Shown here piece by piece: positions 49,601-63,627 of a stretch of DNA of 64,000 nucleotides. The stretch is from positions 186,001-250,000 of the forward strand of contig JAANDG010000153.1 in NCBI GenBank assembly GCA_036852015.1. The letters run 5' to 3'. The notes beneath the pieces are model-generated. The model saw nothing but the letters and a program-made list of their open reading frames with translations. It was not told the DNA's origin and ran no database searches. Every line of letters begins with the position of its first letter. The stretch's first letter is position 1. A program made the translations under genes and the position numbers. This DNA comes from Pelodera strongyloides (lineage: Eukaryota; Nematoda; Chromadorea; Rhabditida; Rhabditidae).

Positions 49601-52600
49601 GTAGGCGTTACATTGGGTACAATTACATCAATATCCTAATTAGTAAATAAGAAAGATAAGCTGCTGGAACCTATAATGTGGACGTGAATAAGTCTGATCT
49701 ATATTACACTGAATAGATAAAGACGCTATTTCCCTAGGACGCGCACCCTCTTGTTATATGTTTGTGGTGAACAGCTGACACATAACAATTGGAAACTAGA
49801 AATCGGGCTGACACCGGCTATAATAAATAACATTTTTTACCAGATAAGTCTAACAACTTAGAGGCTGCCACTAAAAAAGCTGAACTTCGACTTTCTTATA
49901 CTTATTGGTAAATAGTTTGGGATCATTTAATTTTTCAATTAGAGCGGTTTCGGAAACAATATTACAACTTCGAGTGACAAAAATTCTCCTGCAATACCAA
50001 TTTTTCATCCGCAAATCAACGGCTCTGCTCAGGACGCAACAAGACATACGCTTCGAACGGTTTTTCCAACCATTATTTAACAGAAAAACTATCCCTTATA
50101 CATACAGTAATAGCATACGCTATGTACAAGCAACTCACATCTGCAATCCTCTTTGCTGCTTGCGAGACTGCTCTTCTGACAGTGTGTTTTATCTGGACAT
50201 CTACTGCTGGGATTTGAACAAGTCTATCTTTTGCACTCTCAAGTGAGACCAATTCAGTCCTTTGCTCCTCAAGTTCTTTGGTGAGGCGGACATTCAACTG
50301 AAATATACAAGAACGTTTCAAAAGGAACCTAACATAGCAAGCAAATAAAATCCATGTTTCTTACTTCTGGAACATTTTTAAAGTGAAACAACAAAACACA
50401 AGACATCATTTCGGTTTGGCAGAATTTAAAAGTAAACTCTCAAATGGAAAAATATGGAAAAATAGTTATCACTTAGAATTATCTGAGATAACTTAATCAG
50501 CACCTTCTCCAGCTGATCATCGATTGCCTTGACGTTGGTCCAATGGAAGTTCACACTCAAATCACTCTCCGTTTCATCACACCAGAAATCGACCCCTTCT
50601 ATTCGGTGGAGAATTTCTGTTGGATTTACAGCACTCATTTCTGACAGGGAACGAATCTAAATGAAACAAATATCTATAATTTTAAATCTCAATGTTATTG
50701 AAATAAACGACCACATACATACAGTATGTACGAGATGTACTGTAACTTTTTGCTGGGACCATTTCTTAGATTTCAAATTATGTGGTTCTGCCTGTGCCTG
50801 CCACATCAAGTACACATACACTGTTGGAACAAATTATCTCATCATAAACCCTAGAGTGCAAGCTACAGTATACGTTAGAAATCTACCCACAGTTCTATTG
50901 CACTGTGCAAATTGCTCCTCTACAGTAAGAAGTCTTTCTCTGGTTGATCGTTCTCTGAGCGCTCCTTCCTTCAGTCGAGGGAGTACGGTACCTGCAGTCC
51001 GGAGCACGGAAATCATCTTTTCTTCACAGGAAGACACTTTCTGAAACAGACTTGGAGACTATAAATACTCCCCCATCAATATGAGTTGCTACGAAACAGT
51101 TTCACGATAGAGTATTTAAAGGGATCGGCTCACCTCAAATCGTGTCTGTTTTTTCTGTTTCTTTATTTTCTATAAGGGATCATAAAAATTTGGAATACAA
51201 AAAGTAGTGTTATATTTCAATACTCACGAAGATATTAGGTGATAAAGTGGTGGATCGATCGGCCCGAAATGAAAAAGTGTTAATTGTCCCATACAAACAA
51301 GGCAGGACAATTACACTTTTTCATTTCGGGCCGATCGATCCACCACTTTATCACTTAATATCTTCGTGAGTATTGAAATATAACACTACTTTTTGTATTC
51401 CAAATTTTTATTATCCCTTATAGAAAATAAAGAAACAAAAAAAACAGGCGCAATTTAAGGTGAGCCGATCCCTTTAACTCCAGTTTCGGAAACGCGAAAC
51501 TGCCAAGAACCTCGCTGCAGTATGACAAAAATCGTGCTAGGACTCAAGTTGTTTTTTTGAAATTTTGGACTCTCTCGCATTTGCTTATACACTCAACGTC
51601 TCTGCTGGAAACTAAAAAGCGCTGATGAATGGTCTGTTTCCTGTTTCGCGTTTCCGAAACAGGAGATAAATACTCTATTATACACACGCGCAGTCGCTCT
51701 CTTATGCTCTCGTCAGACGCTAATTTCAGGAAGAAATGACTACGGATGAAACTGAGCACTACTGATATTCTTCACTGCTTCAGAAAATATTCAAATAGTA
51801 GTGGCTCACCTTTTGTGCCTGTTCTAATTGCTCTGGAGCAATTGGCTTGAGTGCAGCTTCAGACGTTAACTTGTTCGTCGTTTTCATTAGATCTTTGAGG
51901 TGGTGCTCACACGAGGTTAGAGCCTACAAGTAATTGTACTTTAAAGCTTAAACAATTAATGTACGTAGCTTCGTATAATGAATACAATTTTCCATAAAGA
52001 ATAAGACTGCAAAAGTGAAAAAAAAAAAATTTTCTTCGGCTGATTAGCACACCAAATCACTTTCGCATTCGGTTGAGTAACATGATGCACTTTACTTTTT
52101 GTCTTTCTAATTATCTAATTACCTTATGGAACGCATCCCATTCTTTGATGTCTTCACTGGTTCTGGCCCGTCTGCTCTCTATATCTCTTCTGAGTGTTGA
52201 GATCCGTTCCATGGTACATTCTGCCTGCAGCATATCCAGAGTCATCTGATTCGCCTGTACGGCATTCACTGCTTCGTCCAACTGTTTCATCATGCTCTGG
52301 AAGAAATAAGATTACGAAGAATATATAAATCGAAGAAAACACATCTGGGTGCACACTGATATTATGCAAAAAAAAATTGTTTTACAAAAGGAAGCAAAGT
52401 GTGAAAATACCTAGTAAAATCAAAATAAAATATAAAATAAAGATGTAAAATAAAATGTGGTGTGACTTCCATTACATCAACTATTTGTAACACATCAGAC
52501 TTTGTCTGGAGAAACAAGAAATCTTCCATTTCATGGAGAAACCTATTTCTTACCGAATATCTAGCATTTGGTTGGTCGACGACTTCAAGTGGAAACTCTT

Positions 52601-55600
52601 CTTCAAAAGCGATTTCATCCTCCATTTCATCCAGAATTGTGAACACCTGAAGCAACCAATGAATGAAGCAATCGCGGCAAATATTTGCAAAACTTGAAAT
52701 GCCTGACACCATTACATTACGCTTGATTTCCAATGTTTTATTATCGAATCGCCTGTTTGCTAATCAACGACAACACGACAAGTTATATACTACTTTCTTT
52801 TCATCATCTCATTGGGATGCATACTCTGTGGTGTTATTTAATAAATAAATAAGATTAAATGCTGCACTTATTGTGTTGTTATTGAATTACATTCGAAAAA
52901 GCAGTTAGAAATTTAGGCACATATTCATATATTACGTGACACAACTGACAATAAGCGTGTTTTTGACTCTAGATGTCATCATGATTTTATATTCAAAGGT
53001 ACAATATAGAACAAATGTAGTTCCTTACCTCATTCATATCGGGCGCATCAGAAGGCGGAACAGAAGTCGACATCACATCGGTTTTCTTTATTGACGAAGG
53101 CTGCAAGATAAAGAATGAAAATAATAAGAATCTACTCTTTTCTGCTTTGCTGCACAACAACCAACAAACACAAGACATTTTTTTTTTACTCACTATAACT
53201 AACAATAAATCCAGAAACCATCGGAAACGCCAAAAAATCTAGTTTATGAGATGATTTTAAGATTCGGTCGCGCATGTGAGGCTTAGTTACAAGTTGTTGA
53301 CGAAAACTGAAACAAACAAAAAAACATACTTTCTGTGCAGATTCAACGGGTTCAATCATCTTTCCGACAACAGCCTCTTCCTAAAATATGAATGTACACT
53401 AACTCAGCTCATAATTAGGACAAAAAATTAGTGAAAATAAAGTCTTATCTTGGTCAAGCGAATTATTTTCCTATTTTTGGCACTCTCGACAAAGGTAAAA
53501 TAATCCATAAAGACCGTGCAAACCAAATATTTCGTAGTCGACTTTTTTCGCATTAAAACGGTATATTAGTGAAACAGCACGCCTCACTGTCATGCACGTT
53601 TAAGGGTGTTTAAATAACACTAAGTTAACAACCAATAACATGTTCTTTAGAATTAATTAACACCCTTTCAGCAACATGCACACTTGGCGTGCAGCACTAA
53701 TCACCTTAATTTCTTCTTTTGTTTTCGGAGGTTCTTCTGGTTTTCCTTGTATTTCTTCTGGCTTTTCTTTAGCGGTTAATTTCTCTGCTTGAGCCGCTAA
53801 AGCCTTAAGCTCTTCCTTAACTTGTGAGGTCGACATGTCTTCGTCCATTAGGTCAACCTCTTCATCAGAACTTCTTACTGTCAAACCAACTGATATGGGA
53901 AGTTCTTCCGAAGCGCCACGCATATCCCTGATTACGGTAACTGCGGTGCCCTTTAGCTTGGCATCTTCGCCCGGCGTCGTTGACTTTCTCATTTCGGAGG
54001 TTGATTCTGGAGGTTCTATGACCTTCTTCTGAACGGGAGATGCGGGGACAGATAGACTGGCCTGCTGTCCTTGCTTGGGTGGGACATCACTCAGAACCCT
54101 TTCGACCCCAGCCTCAGGGTTTATAGTGGGTAGCAGGTTGTCCTCATAGTGAATAATGGAATGCATATCATCGGGGACAACCTCCCCAGTGGGGGTTTCC
54201 ACTGGCCGGGAAGGGGATGGAGTCTTAGAATCCACTTTTCCTCTTGTGCCATCCTTTGGACGATGATTCCGAGTCTCCCTCACAGTCTTTGAAGGGCCAA
54301 CTAATTTCTCTCCAGTGATAACTTGACCGCCAGCTGAATCTATGGGGTTGGGGGCATTGAATGAGAGAACAACTTCAGTAACAACAGGTTCTGCTTCATA
54401 TTCAGTTGCTTCTGCTGCAGTCTGCTTCTCCGAAGCGTCTATATCCATCGGTGCTTCAAGGTTACCTGGCTCCTCAACCTTCTGACTTATGTCTCCTTGC
54501 TTTTCAGGCAATAACAAGTGTGGGTTCGCTTTGGAAATAGCTTCAATATTCTGAGAACAAATTTCTGTTCTCACTTTTTCTGGAATAACCCCGCAAAAAC
54601 GCCCATTTGCTGCTTGTGAACGATTATCAAACAAAAGTTCCTCCTTAACTTCAGTAGGGAGTAGCTGCCCGGCAACTTTGTGCTCCATTGGAACTAACTC
54701 CCTTTCCGGTGCAGATTCTTTAATAGAACGCTCCAGTTCTCTATTTTCTTCAGGTTTTGGTTTCACAGCGGCAGCGGATAAATTCTTTTCTTCTAAGGGT
54801 TCTCCACGTTTCAATCCAATCGTTTCTTTCTTCGATAAGTCAGCCTCCTGAGTAGTGATTTCTTTCTCAACGTTGGTAACATCGCCACTGGCTTCCGCGT
54901 CCGCTACACTTTGTACAATTTGGTCGACAGCCTGCCCGACCTCACTGTCATGAGGGAGTTCAGCGAGGAGGACGACTTGTTTCACTTCCTTAGCGGCGCC
55001 TTCTGGTTCTGTACTTGGTTCAGTTGCACCTTCCTCACCAACATTACTAACTCCCTCTCTCTGGTCAGAAACCGGGTGCTCCATTGCTTCCACAAAAACA
55101 GCCTCAGAAATGTCGCCCTCTGGAGGTGTTGAGTACTGTTCTTCTGTTGAAGCCTCCATGGGTTCAGGTAAAGGTTCTTTGTCTACGGGCGGACCAGGTT
55201 CAGACGGTTTTCCATCCGTTTCCATCGCAGCTTCTTGCGTTTGTACTTCTGATTTCTCACTGATATCCATTTGTTCTTCTTCGGGAACAACTTCCAACCA
55301 ATGCCTTTCCATACCAATTTCTATGGGAATTCGCTGAGGAATATCGCTTTCTAATGTATTATCGCTGGCATGAATGCCAGCATGAGAGGCTTTTGTAATT
55401 TCCATGGGCCCAGGTTCCGGTGAACTACGTTGTGCATCTTTCACAGCCTGTTCATCGGGTTTATAATCCTTTTCCGCTGAAACTTCCTGAATGCCTTCAG
55501 GCTTAATATATGTTTCATCAACCTTTTTTACTTCCGAACGGTCTTTTTCCACCAATTCCTCTACCTTTTCTGAAGCGGTCGGAGTTTGTGCATGCACATC

Positions 55601-57864
55601 TTCGAATGTGATCGGAATATCAATGGACACCCGAGACTCTGTCGATTCCTAAAATTACATTAATATATATTCTCTGAAAGTTTGAAGTTTTCTCGAATTG
55701 GACACTTTGTCTAGAAGGTTGTATTTTATTTGTACTAAAGGATACACATTTTTTGTTGAAACGACCACGATGTCTACCGAAACCAATTTTTGTCTTGCTC
55801 ACCTCTTTGGAAATCACGGGCACAGTCTTTGCTGGAGGAGCAGTCTCCTTCTTAACGCTTTGTACTTCTACGTGAGGTTCTTTTACTTCAGAAGTAGAAG
55901 GGACAACTTCAGTAGTATCTTTCTTTTCCTAAAACATGCACTGCTGCACACATTATTGACACATGTTGGATCAACTCCGATCATGATGAAACCCTTATCT
56001 CATAGAGAATACATACTACTTACGTAATGGTTGACGCTTTTATTGAATATAATAATTTCTTACTGCAACTGCTTAGAAGGTTGTCATAAAACGATAAAGT
56101 TACAGTTCTTTAATTTTGCACCCCACCCCTAGGCTGCTTTCAATTTGTAAATTTTCATGACCTACCCGTTGTGATGACAATGGTTCCGGCTCAGGAGTCC
56201 TTCTATCTCCTTCTGCTGGTCCTTGTGGTGCCGGAGTCGACGCATCTTCTCTGATCTGTTCCACTCGCATGTCCGACTCGTCTTCTGTCGTATTCACATC
56301 CGTTCCATGGGCCACCTCCATTGCTGCAAAAAAAGGCATTCATGAATTGTACTGCAACAAAAAAAGAAGGCTAACTTCACTAGCAATCCTACTAACCCAA
56401 AGAAGCTCCGAGACTGCTAAGGGAGGTTCGGTCAGGCGATTTTCGTCCAATATCCTTAGTGGGAGATTGTGATTGTGCAGGCTGCTCTTCCCGCACTATT
56501 GTTGAAGCTGAAGGGAAAGGTTGTGAAATAAGAATATACAGTGTTTTCTGAGATCGTATAGAAGAAAGCTAGGTACAAAATTTTAGATAACTAAAAGTTG
56601 CTCACATTTCTGTGTCGGTGTGGTCGCCTTATTAGCCAATGCTGTTTCCAGATCAGAGAGCAGAGAGTTCAGCTGGTCGAGGGTAGAGTCACGAGACGCA
56701 GAGGAGCTAAAAACTTTCAAGTTTACCGATTTGCTACATCAGTGAATTTCAAGATGCTTTATTAGAAAAAAATACCTGAGACTGAGGATACTCTTTCCGG
56801 GCTTCAAAAAAATAATAACCCAAAAGAAGTCTTAGCAATGTCCATGAATCTAAACGAAAACAAATCCTACCGTCCAGGCAACGTCGTGTGCAGTTCTGCA
56901 GCCCTTCTCGACAAAGAACACAGTTGGGGATCGCGCTCAGAAAGGTCACGACGGGTTGCCTAAAATTATCTTTATTCGTTTTTATAATTTGTTTTCCATT
57001 TTGTCTACACAAACTTCCAACGTCAACCTTACTGCTGACAGAAACAAATCGCATTGAATTGGCTTTTTCTGCTTTAGTAGTGAACTACGGGACCTCTTTA
57101 CTCTATGGGAAAAGTTTGAGATGAAAGTAAAAAGCAAAAAAATTATCGCTATTTCTTGCCCATTTGACTAAAATTGTGGAACCCTAAGGAAAAGTAAATA
57201 ACTTAAAGTTATAAAGGACAGATGTTTGTACCTGTGCAATCTCCGGATCCGCTAGGTCCCTTTTCCGGAGACTGTTGATAACTTCCGCGCTGGCTGCAAT
57301 GTCCCTCTGGAGACCCTCCATCCTCTCGTTACTGATCTCCGCCTCACTCTGGTTCCTCTCTATTTCGCTTTCAAACTGAAAATCAATCAATATCCAAGTC
57401 AGAATGTAAATCGTGTCTGGGGTACTGTATGCTGCTTTTTGTGTAGATAAACATCGGCCTCCTACACAACAATGTACAGTACCGACTGGTTCTTTTTGTT
57501 CACTTTGCGTTACTGTAGGTATTGTAGATCACCTCATTAGCCGTGTCTATCAGATCGTCTAATTTGTCAATAGCAGAATGTGTGTCCAACTCCATCCTCC
57601 CACTGTCTGCCAACCGTCTGCCCTCCTGCACTATGTCCGCCAGCAGTGTTCTTTGCTCGTCCATCCACTTTGATGCCTCCTGTAAATTAGGTATATTTAT
57701 TACCTAAAATAATTAAAGAGACCTTATAGTAAGAACATTTATATGTAATAAACATTGAACATCAAATTCCCTGGGAGAAAAACCGAACGAATAAGAATAA
57801 GTCTGTGTGAATAAAGTGGTATTCACATACAAATCTAATAAAACTCACATCGACTCTGTCCATC

Positions 57865-57937
<73 letters not shown>

Positions 57938-60900
57938 AAAAATTGAATTTAAATATTCGTGCTTCTTCTCTACAATACATAAGGGAAAGTCCAATATCAG
58001 CACTATCTTCTACTATTGTGAAAGTCCTTAGTAAATTTCCAATCAAATTTGCAATTTCTAGCGAACACTCTAGAATCTCGAGAGCATTTTGTATGATTGA
58101 AAAAAGCGACGAAAATGAATTACCCAAATTCGCGCAGTGAAAGTTCGTCAAATTGGTAGCGCGTTAGTCATCAACTAGTTAAAAAAAACAAATAAAACAT
58201 TGGATATTTTGTCACGAGACTATTTAAACCATGCATAATACATTTAGTCATTTAGTGATTTAGTGAAGCAAAGACCAATACTAAATAGTTGTTGAACCAT
58301 TTTATAAATTATAGTTAGCATTGAAATCTCCACAGTAAACCGCTAATCACTTCACTTGAAGAAAAATCAACGTTTTTGCCATTTCCTGTGATACCCTTTA
58401 CATAATTTCATCATGTTTTTGTTTACTTTCAATGGACAATTCTCCGAATTGTTTCTAAAAAGAGTGGAACTAGTTTTCATTTTGTATGTTACAAAGTTTT
58501 TCATTCGAGTCAATTGGTTCTTGGCGATTTGTCCTTTCGTTGCAAATAAAAATAAAGAAAGATAGCTCCAAATCAGTCTCACATTCAGTTACTATTCACA
58601 GATACTTTTATTTTGAATTTAAGTTTTTCACTTCTTCTTATGATGAAATTTGACTTCAAAGCCATTCTCGATTCCACGTTTAGGGCTTGCTTGGTTTATT
58701 TTGAGTTATATTTTTGAAATAGTAATTGAAATGTTTAGTATTTTAAAAAATGCTCCGTGTCGTCTACCTATCTACAATTCTATTGTCAATTGCCTTCTGT
58801 CAAAACTTGCAAACACTAATTGAGAAAGGAAATCGACTGGCTGAGAAAAATATAGCCAATGCACAGAGGCTATCTGCGTAAGTTTATCGAATTTATATAA
58901 AAAGTATATTATTCAGCGGGAATCCGTCTTAACCTAACGAAAAAAATGTAGCTAGAAAACTCCCGTTTGATGTCATCGATTTTCAAGCAGATTTCGAATT
59001 ATTCGTACTGTGTTCATCTACGAAATGTTAGCTTACATGAGTTCAGAGCCGTGGATAAACTGGAAATGGACGCCCAGAACTCGTATCAACAACTGCTTAT
59101 TGAAGCGGCAGCAGCAGAGAATGAAGCAGCTTTTATGATACAGATTGTGAGTTGAAATATTATAACTAAAGACGTTCTCAGGTACGCCAATTAATATTTC
59201 AAATGAAAAGTTATTTAAAAGGTATGTACCCAGGAGATCAATATACTGGACAGTTCGTTCATCGTGCGGCTCAATTATGTGCTGACTACGATCACGAAAT
59301 ATGACAATCGAATTATGTGAAAGGAAATTCAGCGAGTTATTTGCCAAAACCGAACGGCTCAATAGATCTTTCATCACTATCCTACATAGACCATGAACAA
59401 CGATATAGGGTAAAAAGTCTAAAACTCAATTATAAAATTCAGGTGCAATCTCCTGCTGAGAAACAAATCGGAATCCTCACAAAACTACAAGTCACTAAAG
59501 AGAAATTGGAATTCAAGAGGATTCTCGATGATATTACGAGGTATTCGTTTTTTAACTTATACCCAATTATTCTCGAATTAGCATATTAGGTATTGCAAAA
59601 GTCCTTACAGTTAGAAACTATCTAGACATTAAAGGGAATATGTAGGCACTCAAAATGAGCAAAACAACTGCGAAACTAGAGTTTCCACACCAGACATGAA
59701 TTTAAGTAGGCGACTGAATATGTAAATTCGAATATTCTCAGTTGCATGCAAATATGTCGCTGTTGCATGCTATATGCCGATGTATGCACACATATGCTAA
59801 ATTTTTTGTTCCATCAGCACTGCCGTGTAAGCCAGGGGGTCAAGCAACGCGTTTACTATGGAAAAGATGAACTTTGAAAATCATTTTCTTTTAAATGGGA
59901 AACTTTTAACAATTTTTGTTGTTGTTCCCTTAATGAGGAACACACATTCTATTAATACAGCTTAACTTCAAAAAGGGCATACATATTCCCTTTAACAAGG
60001 GAAGCATTAAAGCGAAATGCCAGCTACTTTGGAAAATTTGCATATGATAAGCAAATTCGATGTATCCTATGCTAATTTTGCGCGATAGCCGTGGACGATC
60101 GCGCAAAATTAGCATAGGATTTGCTTATCATATGCAAATTTTCCAAAGGGGCTGGCATTTCGCTTTAATAAGAAAGATGAAAACTGTAATATACTGTAAT
60201 ATTTAAAAGTAAAATTGTTTAAGGTTGAACAAAAGCCTGAAAAGGCATATTCAATCAATGTCTCAGGATGCGGGAAGGGATTTGAACAGACAAATAAACG
60301 CTGTGATGAGAGCTAATAACCCCGGACCCCTTGGATTGCTCGGATAATTCAGAAATTAAAAGCAATTGCAAACATTTTTAATACTAAATAAATATTTTCA
60401 AGTTGGGAAACTGTGAACAAGTGCAGATGAGAAAATAAGAAATAAATGCTTTTCTATGAATTTTTCATTAATACAAAGTTGAGAAAATCATGACGGAAAT
60501 TGCATAATAAAGAAAGCACAAAACTAGGGGCAAGTGCCAATAAATTCTAAAAAATAAAACAAATAGTTGATAACGTGCAACAAAAAAATACAGCACAAAA
60601 AGGGATACGATATAGCTGTGAAAAATATATAAAAAAATAACAAAATGAAACCAACTTGTCAGCTAGATGTTGCACTCCCTCGGCAAAGCTAGTATGAGTG
60701 GGTGGCGTGGGAGGTAGTGGGGGAGGTTGGGGTAAGGCCTCCTCCAAGCGGGACTCCACTCCCGCCCAACGCTCATTCACCTCACCAACCTAAAGGGAAA
60801 ATATACATTAAATACAGATTCAAAATAGGATAATTTTACAATTAACTAAATAAAAAAAAGCTTAGGCGGTATCACTACACGTGTTTTGAACAAACAAAAA

Positions 60901-61822
60901 AAACAGTTGTTATACGCAAATTTCTGTACCCTTATGTGCATTTCCGACACACAATTTGCCGAGCTCTGGTCTCAAAGAAAGAGAGAAATTTGTAAGATAT
61001 ATTAATTATTAACTATCTATTCATTAATTATAAACTATCTATTAATTATAAACATAGATTACATCTGAAAAGAACGAAGAACACTGGACATGTGGTTTAC
61101 ACTCCAATGAACATTACAAATTGATGACAAGGAAAGAAATCTATAAATGCCAAAGAAACATTTTGCGGTGGGAAAGCATGCAGGGTAAGGATCTTGTAGC
61201 CGTTAATGGGAAAAATACAACTTATACAGAACTACAGGCTACAAACTACAACTGCTACCAGAGTATAGGCAGTGTAGAAAGCTACAGTATTATTGACTAA
61301 CTGACCATTTCATTGTGGTTGAGCCTTGGATTGAGCATGCAAAGTCTTCTCGCTCTAGAAGAGAGTCGATCACGATGTGAGCGGAGGAAACTCAGACTCT
61401 TGGCGATCTGAAAAGAGAACTTATGTTAGAAATAACCCACATCGTTTCATATGGATAACCCGAACAAAACTCTAATCAGGCTCGCATGGTCTACTACGCA
61501 TAACTTTTTACAATCAACCATGTTTTATATAGCAATGTACCAATATCGTACAAGAAGTGAATTTTGAGCTAGGTTGTAGAATTTTTAAAGAAAGGAACAT
61601 CAGCGAAGGGGGTTTCGGATAATAAAACGAAAAGCACTATTAAAAGGCGTATTTCTGGCAAGTGTTTGGAAGGGGGCAACTGGCCAACAAATGGTTGTCA
61701 TTGCCTTTTTTCCGCTACAGAAACGTGCTCACATTTCAAATGAGAATGAGATAAAGAGGAGACCGCTCACTCTAACTTTAGAGAGAGGAGACGGGAGAGG
61801 GGCGAGAGAAAGAAACAAAGTG

Positions 61823-61867
<45 letters not shown>

Positions 61868-63521
61868 AGGAGAGAACGTTGTAAAGCAAAATGAGATAGA
61901 GATATTGCAAGATTGAGTAGCATCCGAAAGACCAACGTATTCTACTACTATTACATGTTATTGCATTGGAGTTTCCAAAACATGCATATCGTAAAAATGG
62001 TGTGGTATGTGTGCCCACAGAACATTGTAACACCAAAGAAGGTTAGTTTTTACATCCCCAATTTCCAGCTTTTACCTCGTTTTTTTTCAGTTTTCTCACT
62101 GGGTAAAGGTCCAGCTGCTCGACAGTTTCTGACAAATATATGATCTTGGCTTTAATAATTATCATATAAAACGTTCCAAAAAGCTAACCTGACTCGGATC
62201 TTTCTGTTTCTCGGCATCGTCCAGTTTCTCGAGCAAAGTGTGGTGTAATTCATCGACTTCGAGTAGAAGAGTCTCTTCGTCGTCGTTCATTTCCTACAAG
62301 GAAGAGAAGCTATTCTACCATTACTAGACTGCCATTAAATAACCAATGCTATATGGAAACTACCGTAAGCCACTATGATCTATCTACAGATCAACCATGA
62401 TCTGACATGTAACGTACACTGCGTGTGAATAACTACAGACGACGAATTGTCAAACTACTAATACTAATACTGAGGTTATGTTCGATTATCCAAAAGAGAT
62501 ACTCTACATGGGGAAAGTCAGTAGTTAAAAGTTAACACAGTATGTACTGTACTTCATGACCAAATAGGAATAGAACTCTACAGTACCCTCACAGTCGCAT
62601 TCCAGCCGTCTAAGCGGGTCTTCAGTTCGTCTGCTCGTCTGCGTCTCCTCTGACTACTCAGTGCCTCATCCACGTGAACAGCGTTTGTCATCAGTACTCT
62701 CTCGGTCTCTTCGAGGGTTTTTAGGAGAGACTCATTCCTAAATTTATGCCTTGTTCGAGATCTCTCTCTCTTTTCTCGTTATCTCTTCACTCTCTCTACC
62801 TCTCTCCCTTTCTGTTACCATCTCTCTCTAACAATAAGGAAACCCTATTGAATACTGTATTTTAATTTTAGTATCCATATCAAAACCGACCTATTCCATT
62901 CATTGATAAGTGTCTCAACTTGTCCCTCGTCCACTGTGCTCTCTTCCCTCGCGTACTCATCCAGTCTGCACTCTATCCGCGAGAGGATTTCATCTGCCTG
63001 CAGGTAACGAAGAGTCAGAAGAACTCCTAACTCCAAATTCCATAGAAATCAATATTTTCTGAAACCATAAAAGCAATACACAACGGTCAATTGAATTATC
63101 GATTTCTTCCAATTTTATACAAGCTTACATGGACGCGATAACCAAGAAAGTTGATGGTACCCGCGCAATGGTAACTTGATAGAGAAGGGTGCGCTATTTA
63201 TGCTACCGATGACGGGAGCGTCGCAGGAATTCTTTAAGATCTTACACACGAATAGAAAACAATATATTATCCGGTGAAGAGATCATCCACTACCTCATTG
63301 GTGTTGTCGGTGAGCTTGTTCTTGAGCACGACACAGTCCTCCAGTCTGTCCACAGCTCCTTCTGCCCGGACTCCCAGTTCTTTGGTCTTCTTTCGAGCCA
63401 AATGGATATGGTCTTTTATCTCCTCGGCTTCTTTCTTTCCTGTAAAAAGAACATTATAAAAACTACATAAAGATAGAGCTCGAAGTTAAGTGAAGAGAGA
63501 AAGGAAAAGGAGGAAACCTTC

Positions 63522-63559
<38 letters not shown>

Positions 63560-63569
63560 GAGAGAGAGC

Positions 63570-63627
<58 letters not shown>

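Noticed and set aside
53835..55337. Several plus-strand ORFs opposite the giant dystrophin exon
   Set aside because: Antisense shadows of the 648-codon exon, with no splice context or motif.
57762..58151. ORF with a long Phe run
   Set aside because: Encoded by the 70-base homopolymer; not a protein.
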